Positions 1-27,897 of a stretch of DNA of 64,000 bases are shown one piece after another. Under the pieces are notes generated by a model that saw only the letters and a list, made by a program, of their open reading frames with translations, had not been told where the DNA came from and searched no databases. A program made the position numbers and the translations under genes. Source of the DNA: Siniperca chuatsi (taxonomy: Eukaryota > Chordata > Actinopteri > Centrarchiformes > Sinipercidae); assembly GCF_020085105.1 (NCBI RefSeq), contig NC_058051.1, positions 20,597,955 to 20,661,954 on the forward strand. Reading direction: 5' to 3'. Position 1 is the first letter of the stretch, and every line of letters begins with the position of its first letter.

Positions 1-1009
1 ACAAATGCTTCAAAAAGAGATGATTACTATGCAATCCGTATTTACCCAAAGTAATAAGGACTGCACAGAAAAAGGCTTTGCTAGATCACAAAATATAAAT
101 TTGTCTAGCGTTACTGAAAAGAAAAATATCACTGAGCCTTTCTTCATCTTGCTCCATGTTGTCTTCACTATCAACAATCTCTACTGGCCAAGCTGACCAA
201 TCACAGTTCTCGTGGTCTCCCTGTGGTATCTCTGTAGCCCCCAAGGTGTATTTCCATTATTTATTTTTTTTGCATGTCAGCTTTGGGAGTACCTACAGTG
301 GAGCTACAGAGCTACTTTGCTAACCTAAAATTTGAGCAGTCTACTTGTGCTTGGTAGACTTAGCACTACCAAAAATGTTTTTACCAAAAAAAACAAACAA
401 AAAAAACCATTATATGGCTTTCACAGTGCTGGCCAGTACATCACAAATCAACAATCAAGACAAATTCTTTATAATGACTTGAAGGCAACACTAAAGCATC
501 CATCAAATTAACCGTAAAAACAAACTCACCTTGAAATCATTTAAATAGATGATGACACCGTGAATTCTTAATAACTCCCAGGGGTCCGACCAGTACCACT
601 AAATCCCACTGAGATTCTGACTACTCCCACCAACAACTTTTTCTAATTAGTCATTCTGCCTCAACACTGGGCAAAATAGATTTTACTTGTGGCAAAAGAA
701 ACTAAAAACATTATGGACTTCGTCCTTGTTTCTTTAATAGTGTATCTTGTTTTTTATAGCAGCAATTACAAACCAGATGTTGGGAGTATCAGACTTCAGA
801 GCAGCGGTGTTATTGTTGTTCACAGAACAGATCTGGATTATGGACTTGCATTAGGATGATTATTTCACCCTGTGTCCATCCTGCAATGATGACGCTGACT
901 GTCCACCTGCCTGCATTAAAGTGTATTCATATGCATATTTTCACATCAATTCTTTCTTAATCAAATGTTAATCTATAAAATTCCACAGTATGTATATACA
1001 ATATGTACT

Positions 1010-2009
1010 CAGGGCTCAACACTAACTTTTAAAAGGCATCAGCTTTTGGTTGCCAAAACTGATAATATGGTTGCCATTTTCAGTCACCTTATATTTTGAG
1101 TAATTAAGATACTATAGCTTAAGTTATACGTCAGCTTAATAATGAAAATGCGACATAAGAGAATGTTTAAAAGCTTTATTACCGTAAGTGAACCGAAGTT
1201 TATGTTTTATATGATACTTAACACTTAAGATTCAAATTCTGTAATCAGTCAACATGTCCACTCTCAATTGCTGGAATACCAGCACTTGTTTGTGATGTTG
1301 ATGGGTTATCGTAGAAAAGGTTTCAGTCGTAGTCATTCTCAATTGTGAACAATTGAGAATGACTTCTGGATGGGAGCCGAAACGTCTTGATTCTGAAAAC
1401 AGTGTCCAGATGACTACGACTGAAACCTTTTCTACGATAGAACACTCCTGGACGATTGAGGGACTACACCGTCATGTTGATGGGTTAGTTGAACTTTTCA
1501 CTCCACAGTCAAACAACAAATTTGCTTTGCCATTGTCTCTAATACAGATGCCTGTGCACACGCTAGTAAACGTACCAACGCACGTGCAGTGCTGTCTGGT
1601 TCCAGTTCTGATTGTAACAGCAATATTTTAATATCACTAACGCAACAAATATTAAACACTGATTTAATATGGGGTGCACGTTTTGCTGTTTGCTTTTTTA
1701 ATATGTTTAAAAAGTAAAGGTGTAACAATTCTCCAAATCCACAATTCGATTTTCAGTTGAAAATTTTTTTTTCCCTGCACTGATGGTCAGTCAGTATGTA
1801 CAAAAGTTCCCTGCTACGCTGTGTCTCTTTGAAGTGTTTTTTCTTTGGATGCGCACGCAAGTTGGGAGCGGTGGAGAGAAAAAAAAAAAAATACCGGGAG
1901 AATCGCAGATCCTGCTTTTGATTTCAAAATTGAAAAGGCCAAGAATTGGTTGCCAATTTCTCAGAATGGTTGCCAATGGCAACCTAGCAACCATTACTGT
2001 TGAGCCCTG
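1010..2009. mobile_element. hAT-like non-autonomous DNA transposon
   Basis: Ends are inverted repeats of about 16 bp with one mismatch: CAGGGCTCAACACTAA at 1010-1025 against the complement CAGGGCTCAACAGTAA at 1994-2009. A five-base GTACT abuts both ends (1005-1009 and 2010-2014). That is shorter than the 8-bp duplication expected for hAT, so the superfamily is tentative and rests on the CAGGG terminus. No transposase frame is intact. A 165-bp hairpin element has inserted inside it (1309-1473). Confidence 0.65.
1309..1473 (+). mobile_element. Small hairpin retroposon, copy 1, with 14-bp target duplication
   Basis: A 165-bp insertion flanked by perfect direct repeats ATGTTGATGGGTTA at 1295-1308 and 1474-1487. 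Its 5' part is a perfect inverted repeat of 29 bp (arms 1308-1336 and 1410-1438). Inside that lies a second perfect palindrome with 15-bp arms (1332-1346 and 1349-1363). The 3' end GAGGGACTACACCGTC has no poly-A or microsatellite tail. The same 3' end recurs at 7327-7385. The irregular duplication length and the 5' truncation of copy 2 point to retroposition, not a cut-and-paste element. Confidence 0.7.
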
Positions 2010-2165
2010 GTACTGTATGTTCTCCTATATGCAGATAAGAATTTGTCAAATCTGGTATGACTATAGACTGTAAGCATGAGTGGAGGACAAGTCAATGGCA
2101 ACATTTATGTTTTATATTGTACACGGTCCCTTTAAAAACAATAAGAAAACAAAATAAGTCTTAAC

Positions 2166-10234
<8,069 letters not shown>

Positions 10235-10494
10235 TTTCTCAGAAAATAAACAACTAAACAACTACTGCAACGAATTCAGCATGCCCGCTTCTGTGATAAT
10301 TTAACTGTTTTTATTATATCAGCACATAAATTCTTTAACTCCTCTACACCATCGAAATAACCTCATATGTTTCTTATATTGGCTTTACAGTCATCAGCTA
10401 TTCCTCGTTCGGTGTGATGGTCCGACACATATTTATTTCCGACGGGAAACACACAACGGGATGTACCGTTAGTTCCGCTGGATGAACGAAGCGC

Positions 10495-10519
10495 TTTTTT
10501 TTTTTTTTTTTTTTTTTTT
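10495..10519. repeat. Poly-T run (25 nt)
   Basis: An uninterrupted homopolymer about 260 bp upstream of the eif2d start codon. It is a poly-A tract when read on the eif2d strand and may be the tail of an old retroposon or a nucleosome-excluding tract. Confidence 0.8.
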
Positions 10520-11314
10520 AGATTTTTAAACTTGTCAGTGTTATATCGCCATCCCGGGGCAGGGTGCATATATTCGGAAAACAATAGGTGAACATCGCCA
10601 AAATGCCCATCAGAACTGTCCACTGTAAAACTGCTTCAAACACACTGGTAAGCAAAGTTGAATCAATCGGTTCAGGTAGTTGAGTTAAAAGACACCTTTT
10701 GACCCTGTCTGATAACCTAATACTGCAAAACAAGCTAACTCTCTCCGTTGTTTCATTTAAATAATGTTAACTTTCTGAGGCCAGAGTATGACTGGCTTCA
10801 CAATTCAAATCAGAGATTCTTTTCCAGCGACTTGTCCATTCACAATTTCGCAATGACATGAATTTGCAGTCAAAGGATGCGAACTTCATCTTTCTACCTT
10901 TTGGTAAACTTTGGTAATGGTGCATTAACATCTTTGACCACACAGACTGGGTGACATTTATCAGCTGACCCAGAGGGGCGCTCAAGAAAATGGAAGGTCA
11001 TGGCTGCGACAACAAAATAAGAAGAGTATCTTCTGTGACAAAGAGAACTATAAAAATTATAAAATGACAGTGATAGAGTGATAGTGAGAGCAAACCCCAC
11101 TATATATATTTTTTTTCTGTGGGGGGGGCATAAGGGGGTACAGGCTTGTTGCCACAGGGGTACTGGCCCCCGTGTCCCCTGACCAGAACCGCCACAGGTT
11201 GACCACTCAGCAGTTAAGCGGGTGAGTAAATGTTACTGCAATTGAATTGATTGCCAAAACTATATAAATAAGATAGAGATTATAATTTTTTTCCCCCTAA
11301 ATCTAATTAGTACC

Positions 11315-11371
11315 CCATTCAGGCCGACAAAGTGACGTGGGTCAAATCCACGTCGGGGTCTATTTGAATGG
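11315..11371. promoter_or_regulatory. Palindrome with paired TGACGTGG boxes
   Basis: Outer arms CCATTCA (11315-11321) and TGAATGG (11365-11371) enclose TGACGTGG (11333-11340) and, 7 bp on, the inverted CCACGTCG (11348-11355). TGACGTGG matches the known unfolded-protein-response element bound by ATF6/XBP1. Function is inferred from the motif only. It could also be a repeat end. Confidence 0.35.
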
Positions 11372-12104
11372 ATCAACTTCATCCGTCATCCGACCCTCTT
11401 TCGCAACCACCCTGCTGACCAGGTTGGACACAAGGCTTTGGTGAATTGGCGTTGGTACCAGGAATGTTAATTAATTCAATACCAACGTTTAAAGATCATA
11501 ATCAGCGTGTATGGAACTACACAGCAGACTGGAGTTCTGTAAAAATGGCATGCAGGGTCACAGCTATCTCATATGAATGGGTCCAACCCAGGTCGAATGC
11601 ATGTCCAGTAGACCCATGTCATACACGCGTCTGCTGTCTGAAAGGGGTAGCCTATAGCTTAGCAAGCTAAACAATGACAATGGCTTTGCTAATTACTTAA
11701 GACAGCCAAGCCTGTACACCAGTGGTGACTTGACATCCATTACCAAGAGTTCAGAGCGTCAAAGCATCTGTCCTATTCCCAGCGTTGATGTGCATCAACT
11801 CTCCAGAAAAATACACATTTCTTATCACATTCTGTCCCTGGTTCAGTATATCCTGATATCCTGACTACTTTTTCTGTCTCTTTGGCACATCTGGTGTGTG
11901 CTAACGTTACTGGTGTCAACTGACGTGCGACAAATCGTGCAACACTATGTGACGCGGCCAGTGTGTGTTGCACGTAACATTATTTCTTGATTATATCTTC
12001 AGGTGCACGATGGATTCATCTTTGTAGCCAGTAGACAGTAGCCTAGCTCTTGTTTGTTACACCAAATAATTTTTCTTTCGGTCTTTCCTCTGCTTGACTG
12101 GGGC

Positions 12105-12645
12105 CACTGTTGCCAACTCTTTTCCAGTGAAAGTAGTTAGCACTAGCTCCAAAAGTTGCTAAAAGTCGCCAGATGACATCACATGCTAATTTGCATATTG
12201 GCGACGTCATCACGTGTTCATTTGCATAAATCTTAGTGGATGTGTCGGTTGCAGTGAGGGAGAGATCACCTTCAGCCATGTAAAAGGTAGCCAAATAATC
12301 ACAAACTAACTACAGGGACATCACAAAAAAAAATCTACAAAGGGAGGGAGAAGATCAAACTAACTATTTAAATATTTACAAGATCAAACAAACTTTTTGC
12401 ATATAAACTATAGGAACATCCTAATCCAGAGATTCGGAGAGAAAGAGTGAGAGAGAAGCGTCTCTGCTCAAACCTGCCTGCCCCACACGCCACAGCTACT
12501 GCTGCCTGCGAGACCCGGCGCTGTTGGCAGAAGAGCCGTGCAGCATGCGTGGGAATGAATTACATATTAGAATATTTCTCGCATTTTCCCTGATGGTCTG
12601 AATAAGTCGCTAAATTTGTCGCTAGTCGCCAAGTTGGCAACACTG
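12105..12645. mobile_element. hAT-like MITE with CACTGTTGCCAACT ends
   Basis: The left end CACTGTTGCCAACT (12105) matches the complement of the right end AGTTGGCAACACTG (12632-12645) except for one base. ACTGG precedes and follows the element as part of a degraded target duplication. The interior has GTCGCCA repeats and no open frame. It sits about 550 bp upstream of the mapkapk2 start. Confidence 0.65.
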
Positions 12646-13199
12646 ACTGGCCTGTGGACTGGCCTGTGGTATTTTTCAGAAAAAATTCCTGGGTAGATAG
12701 TCCCGCCTCTTCCACTGCCATCAGCCAATCATAATTTAGGATTTTGGGGTGCCAGTTGGGTAGTTGTGGTGCCCCCCACCCTCCTTTCCCTAGGCACGCC
12801 CCTGTAGGACCGTTAGAGAGACATGCTGCTTCAACGTCCACCATTTCAGCCCGGAAGTTTGGTCATTTGTTTATACATTGATTGATAACCCTTTTTTATG
12901 TAATTTTATTTATTAAGTGATATTACATGGTGTGAACACCGGGCCAAGTTGTTAAACTGTCTGGCAAGAATCACAGTTGAAAGTGGACTTCCTGGACAGA
13001 CGCCGGTTACAGCTGCCTGTAGACGACTTGAGTGAGAGCTATGTAGCTATCCTGGCTAGCGGTGGGCTAATATCATACAAGGACAACATGAGCTAGGTGC
13101 TACAACTAGCTAAGATAGTTAACTAGCTCCTACTCGCAGTGAGGAGACGGGAAACGCACCTGTTGGACAGTTACCACTCATGTGTTACCAATAGTTAAC

Positions 13200-22422
<9,223 letters not shown>

Positions 22423-25400
22423 TGAAGTAAAGACTTTTTAAGAGGTATTCAGTTTCACACAAACACACACATGCATAAAATTTTGTAGGAAAAAAGCCTT
22501 CAAGAGGAGCTTTAGGGACGTTGTGCATTGTCAAGTGGCTCTAAAATAATGCTTTTATAGTATGTTTTTACCAGTTATTATTTTTTTCTGTTAAAATCAA
22601 AATATTTTATTTTAAAACATTAAATGCACCTAGGCATTCTGGTAAATGTGCTTTAAGCACTTTTGAACTCTTTTAATGCATTGAAAAGTATTATGTATGT
22701 GCTCTAAGGCTTGTTGTATGTGTTGTATATTAGGACAGTTTTTATTATTCTGATGTAAATACTCAGCGAGTCATCTGAGTGAGCTTTGTTGGCTTCAACT
22801 TACACACTGTATTTAAGTTGTTTTTGTCTCTTAGTTTTTCTGTTCTTAGTGTTGAAAAACATTTTTGCCTTGAGGATGTTGTTGAGAAAGTTTGCCAGCA
22901 TCATTCACATTTGTCTATTGAATGACCATTACCAGAAACCACAACTTTTGTTTTGTATGCTGATGTGATGTCAGAAGGTCTCTTGCCACATTGTAGTAGT
23001 GCAGTATCTAAAATTTACTTCCCATGTGTACCAATAATCATGCTAGTTCTGCTTATGAGACGGGTGATAATTGATTTTGATGGAGGAAACTGTGCTGCTA
23101 ACTGGACTCTTCATGCTTCTGTAGCATTCATTTTCTCCAAAGCAGTAATATAAAAGTAGTGCATGAAGTCTGTTGTGTGAGGCATGGAAAGAAAAGTGGA
23201 TGGCAGTAAACATTTAGATCAAAGGAGTAGTGACGACACATACTGTGGAAAATGTTGCACATCACCATTATCCTGTCTGTCTTTTACTCTGGATTAAATC
23301 TCTCGATATTCTCTGTGGTTTTGCGTCTTGTTTCAGCAAAATAGCTGTGTGCAAAATGTGTAAATATGAAATAGGCTAACTCATTTCTAGTTGCGGCTAT
23401 GTAAGAGCAATCAGGACGTAACATCTGCTGAATACAACTTAATGTTCCTTTTTTAATGTCCATTCCATTTGTCACCTAAAGACTGCAATCATATGTGGAG
23501 GGACAGGTAGCTACATTTAACTACGTTATAAAATTAAATAAAAAAGACTAAAAATTCTTGAAGTGATGGAAGCTCCAACTGTCCTCAAAGTGAGACCTGA
23601 GAACTGGGTGGCAATCTGCAACCTTTTTCATCCATCTTAAAATTGTTAAAAATGTTAGCATGCTCACGTTAGCATCATAGGATGTTATGCTAGCATTAAA
23701 CTGAAAAGGTAATAACTGAATTATTCAGAGGTATCCTGTCATGAACTGAAGTGACAAGTGGACATTTTGACCCATGGAACATGAATGTCTCCCAAATTTC
23801 ATGGCAATCCATCCAATAGTTTGTCAAGAAATATGTAAAACCATGGAGCTATGGCTAAAAATGCAGTCCTCCATCTAAAAAACTGGTATGGGAAACGACC
23901 AGCACTATATTTGTAGCCTCAGTTAGTAAATGGGCTAAGTGACGTTAAGCACCAGTATACTCCTTTAGATTAGATAGATGCACATACTTGAACATCAACA
24001 CTCTAAGATCTTCTCATTTTTAAACAATTCCCAAGCAGAAAATATACAATGTGTTTTAAGTTAGCATATTTTATTCATTACAGTCCACCCCACCTGTCAG
24101 CTGTAGTGAAATCCATTTATTACAAAAAATAGTTTCGGCTTTACCTTATGGTACAGCTCACAACAGCAGATCGGCTCCAGACTGAACGTTTATTGTTTGC
24201 TGTCATATAATTGGGACTATTTAGGCTTTTTGGCTTTTCAGCTGTAGTTGGATCCATGAATAAATGACACCCACACAGAATGTTTTGGATTATTTGAACA
24301 TGATGTTCTTATTACAAGATAATATTCCCTTTGTGGCGCATTCAGACACACATAAACACACACACACAGAAAACAAAGCTGTTTTTCCAGATACAAAATA
24401 TTAATGTATATTGTATGAAGTGGATTAAAGAGAGATTTGGACATTATTTGATCATAACTGAATGATAAATCCAACATCAAAGTTTTCAAAGGGACATTGT
24501 TAAACTGCAAACTTTTTAATTTCCCCCACCTATTACTGCTACCTTGGATATATTTGTGAGGAAGGATTTCCTTTTATAAGTAATGTTGACAGCACAGTTA
24601 TAACAGAATGATAGGCATCGCTTCTTAAACATATGATAATGTTACATCACTTGGGGAAAAAACAAGTATTTACTGTTACATATTTGACCAAAAAAATGTT
24701 GTGTTGTGACTAAAAATCTGCCAAGTACTTTGTGCAAAGGAGTCCCATCTGTGTATCCTCAGGTTCCCTTTCTTCTCAAAGGGGATGCATTTGATTGGTG
24801 ATTAAGGTCTATCTCAAATCAGCACGTTGTCTTCTACTTCCTCAAAGGGGCCGGGGAAGCAGATTGGGGGGGGACTCTGAAACTCTGCCTCCAATTTTCC
24901 TGCTCCAGTGGAGGCCCATTCTGAAGACAATCTGCGGGATGATAATGGTGGTCTTCTCTGTGCAGGCACCAGCACAAACATATGTTAACTGTCTTCACAG
25001 TTTGAACACTGTAATTGACAAAAGTAGTGAGTACTTGAAGCAGGCAGGAACAGAGAAAGAAAGATAAAAATCTTTAAGGAGGATGATTGTGGACAAATAT
25101 CAGGGTTTGTCATACTTTGTACATGTTGAAACATACAGTGCATGATGGACAAAGGCTACAACTTCACAGTTAGATTTTAAACTTTAACTAAGCTGCATTG
25201 TTTTATCTGAGAAGAAACACACCGGCAAGTACAGCGTCTAGTCTGGTTCATTAAATTTTCTATACCATAACGCCCCACCCACTCCATAACTTCCACTCCA
25301 CAACAATAAACAGCAAGCCAGACTTCGAGTGGCTGTGCTAATGATAAGGCATGACACAGTAAGGGAAAACAAGGTTGTTAAAAAACAGATGTCTGTACCG

Positions 25401-25569
25401 GTTCACAGATGGGATTGATATTGACATGTCTGGAGGTGATATGTTGTCGGTTCTACATATAAGTGGAAAAATGTATGTGCTCTAATGAGACTGGTTGGCT
25501 GGGGCTGGGGCTACGTTGAGAGGGGGGATATGTACTCTATACATATCCACCAACACATTCCACTCAGTT
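22423..25569 (+). other. mapkapk2 3' UTR and intergenic DNA before fmod
   Basis: The mapkapk2 3' UTR probably runs to the AATAAA at 23537-23542. It contains T-rich and ATTTA-like stretches. At about 23560-23900 there is a repeat with the common teleost motif CCAAATTTCATGGCAATCC. From 23950 to 25500 there is no gene; a short (CA)n lies near 24350. A TATA-like CTATACATAT at 25537-25546 precedes the putative fmod first exon. Confidence 0.5.
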
Positions 25570-25627
25570 TGAGAAAGACACAGGCGACATGAGCAAGGAG
25601 GAGGCATCGTCTCTGATCAACCAGCCG
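25570..25627 (+). promoter_or_regulatory. Putative non-coding first exon of fmod with uORF start
   Basis: Exon-like sequence ending CAGCCG before GTAGGT, spliced to the acceptor at 25819. A noncoding exon 1 agrees with fibromodulin genes in other vertebrates. It contains an ATG at 25589; after splicing this opens a 17-codon uORF that stops at 25832-25834, two bases before the main ATG. The 5' boundary is not visible and the transcript is inferred. Confidence 0.5.
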
Positions 25628-25836
25628 GTAGGTATACTGTACCTACTGTACATTTAAAAAGTGGAGCAGAGAGAATTAGATCAGTCTTAAATTACTGAAC
25701 CAGTGTAATTCAATGTTAGTTGCAAAACATTTCACTTTATTTCATAGTATCGGAGTTATTAGGGTAATAACCTAAATTTGACTTAATATCAACTTTAAAT
25801 TACATCTTTTTCTTCCTAGGTTTTCCATCAGTGATC

Positions 25837-27897
25837 ATGCGAAAAGTGTTGCTCCTCCTCATAATGGGACTAGTGGATCTGAGCATCGGTCAGCATCAGA
25901 GCCAGTTCCAGTGGCTATCCCATCTGCGAGGGCGGCGAAGGCATGCTAGCTGGCGGGCCAATGACATGGACTGCCCCCTGGAGTGCGACTGCCCCTCAAC
26001 CTACCCCAAAGCTATGTACTGTCACAGCCGCAACCTTCAGCACGTTCCCTACGTCCCCTCACATATTAAGTATGTCTACCTGCAGTGTAACCAGATCACA
26101 GGCATTCAGGATGGGGTGTTTGACAACGCCACTAACTTGGTCTGGGTTGTACTGTTTCACAACCAGCTCAATTCAGACAAGATCGGCAAGAACGTCTTCA
26201 GCAAGCTCAAGAACCTGGACCGGCTCTTCTTGGATCACAATGAGCTCATACGTGTGCCTCCCAACTTGCCCAAGTCTATCACGGACCTGCGACTCGGTCA
26301 CAACAAGATCTCAAAAATCCTCTCCAGCTCATTCGAGGGGATGGCCAACCTCACCACCCTTCAGCTCCAAGCAAATGTCATAGAGGACGCTGGAGGTGTG
26401 TTCAAGGGACTGAAGTCTCTGACCATGCTGGATATGAGAAAAAACAGGCTGAGGAAAATCCCTGACAACCTCCCTGAGAGGCTACAGCAGCTCTACCTGG
26501 AGTTTAATGACATAGAGAGCGTGCCGGCGGGCTTTCTCACCATGTATCCCAAACTGCAGTTTGTCCGGTTGGCTCATAATAAGCTGACAGATAAAGGACT
26601 TCCATCCAATGTCTTCAATATGAGCACGCTGGTTGAGCTTGACCTTTCTTTTAATAAACTGGAGAAGATCCCTTTTGTCAGTAGGAACCTGGAGTACCTT
26701 TATTTACAAGCCAATAAGATCAAAGGTATGGACACTTTTCTGTTACTTAAGATGTCTTGACTTGTCTAAAACATGTAATATAAAAGTAAAGCAGTAATCC
26801 TAAACATTTTAAAAGATTTTTAAGTCCCATTGGAAATATAAGATTTATGTATGCTATACCACTAAGAACTGTTATTTTTTTAATGATTATTTTTTAAAGT
26901 GAAACCATCTTAACCGTGTAAAAGTTCATTTGAATGTTTTGATTCTAGCTATCATCACTTAATTGTGTACTTTAAATGCCATTCTATACATGGACCCTGC
27001 AGCCTTGATACAGTGCTGAGCTAATGCAAAAACACTCTTTAATGGCACAAATGTGGGTGGAAAGCTTAAACTTTGTGCCCTTTTGACCCTCCCAACATGA
27101 ACTGATGGATTTTGTAAATTGGATTACAGAATAAACTTGAAGGAAGAAGGAAGTTTGATAGTTTGTTTGTTAGAAAACTTATATTTGATTTAAAGTAGGT
27201 GATCTCATTTTCCTCTTGTGCGCCCTCTATAGACGTTCGCACTTTAGTTAGCCCACCATGTCCGCCCTCCAGCGATTTAATGCTCTCCAGTTACTTGTGT
27301 GATTTTGAACTAAAGTGAAGTTCAGGCATGCACACGTTCACCCATATCTTTTCTAGCTGCCTTGTTTTCACATTACCATTTAACTGTATCTGGAAGTTCA
27401 ACATCCCCCCTCTAACCATATATGGTAGTTTTAACTTCCTAAAAGTTCATATTTTTTTCTGTCATCTCCATTTATTAAAGTTGGATTTGTTGCACTTTTG
27501 GCCATGCCCACCAGTGATGTAACACCACAAATCATTTTTGGGGTGGGGACAGAGCATGCAGCAAGGCGAAATTTTCAACCAGTAGATGACAGCAAAACAG
27601 GATTTTCTGTGTGTGTCAGTCTTTGAAATGATGCCCTTCCCCTGAACTAGGGGTTTTCCATAAACACTTTCTTCTGTGGAAGCTCATACACAATATGAAC
27701 TTAATACAAACAATAAAAAAACCCAACCCTTCTCGTGTCTTTCAGAGCTCTCCCTGAGCAGTTTCTGCAGTAAAATCGACATGACAAACTTCTCCAAGCT
27801 GAGAATGCTGCGTTTGGATGCCAATGAGATCAGTGCCAAAGACATTCCTGCTGAAGCGGCCTACTGTTTGCGGCATGTTGCCTTTATTGATGTGTAG
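25837..27897 (+). CDS. fmod: Fibromodulin, class II small leucine-rich proteoglycan
   Basis: Secreted matrix protein that binds collagen fibrils and controls their assembly. Coding exons 25837-26725 and 27746-27897 give 346 aa (human 376). Residues 1-18 are a signal peptide, and the mature chain starts QHQSQF. The N-terminal cysteine cap CPLECDCPSTYPKAMYC is at 46-62. About eleven leucine-rich repeats follow, then the C-terminal ear-repeat cysteines (SSFC and AYCLR). N-glycosylation sequons NAT, NLT, NMS and NFS are present, several at human keratan-sulfate sites. The two-coding-exon layout, with the last LRR on its own exon, is typical. Residues 19-45 lack every tyrosine and contain RGRRRH; mammals have a Tyr-sulfate-rich acidic stretch here. 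GTG at 25831 is not the start. Poly-A signal AATAAA at 29914. A duplicated teleost paralog (fmodb) is possible. Confidence 0.95.
26726..27745 (+). other. fmod intron between coding exons
   Basis: A 1.0-kb intron, donor GTATGG and acceptor TTTCAG. AT-rich; I recognise no repeat or conserved element in it. Confidence 0.7.

Larger units (their letters stand above)
1..2165 (-). other. eif2d intron 12 (left part), with a nested transposon
   Basis: The intron runs from the donor after 2166 to beyond the window edge. No coding exon for the SUI1 domain was recognised here. Positions 1-1009 show nothing identifiable beyond AT-rich sequence. Positions 1010-2009 are a hAT-like element carrying a younger hairpin insertion, listed separately. 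Confidence 0.55.
10235..13199. promoter_or_regulatory. Divergent intergenic region between eif2d and mapkapk2
   Basis: A 3-kb spacer that must contain both promoters. The eif2d side (10235-10490) is moderately CpG-containing without an obvious TATA box. A 25-T run sits at 10495-10519. A palindromic segment with two TGACGTGG-type boxes is at 11315-11371, and a hAT-like element at 12105-12645. The sequence just before the mapkapk2 ATG (12940-13199) carries no TATA box that I can see. The remaining stretches show no gene. Confidence 0.6.

Noticed and set aside
1353-1631. 92-aa frame beginning MRMTSGWEPKRLDSENS
   Set aside because: It starts within the small hairpin retroposon and runs out into the host transposon across the 14-bp duplication, so it cannot be an ancient gene. 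The first 40 residues may derive from a longer element.
1-2165. Search for the eif2d SUI1-domain exons
   Set aside because: No minus-strand segment resembling the conserved SUI1 core was found; the exons are presumed to lie off the window.
25943-26383. 146-aa frame overlapping fmod
   Set aside because: It is the +1 frame of the fibromodulin exon; no homology, and the main frame has all LRR features.
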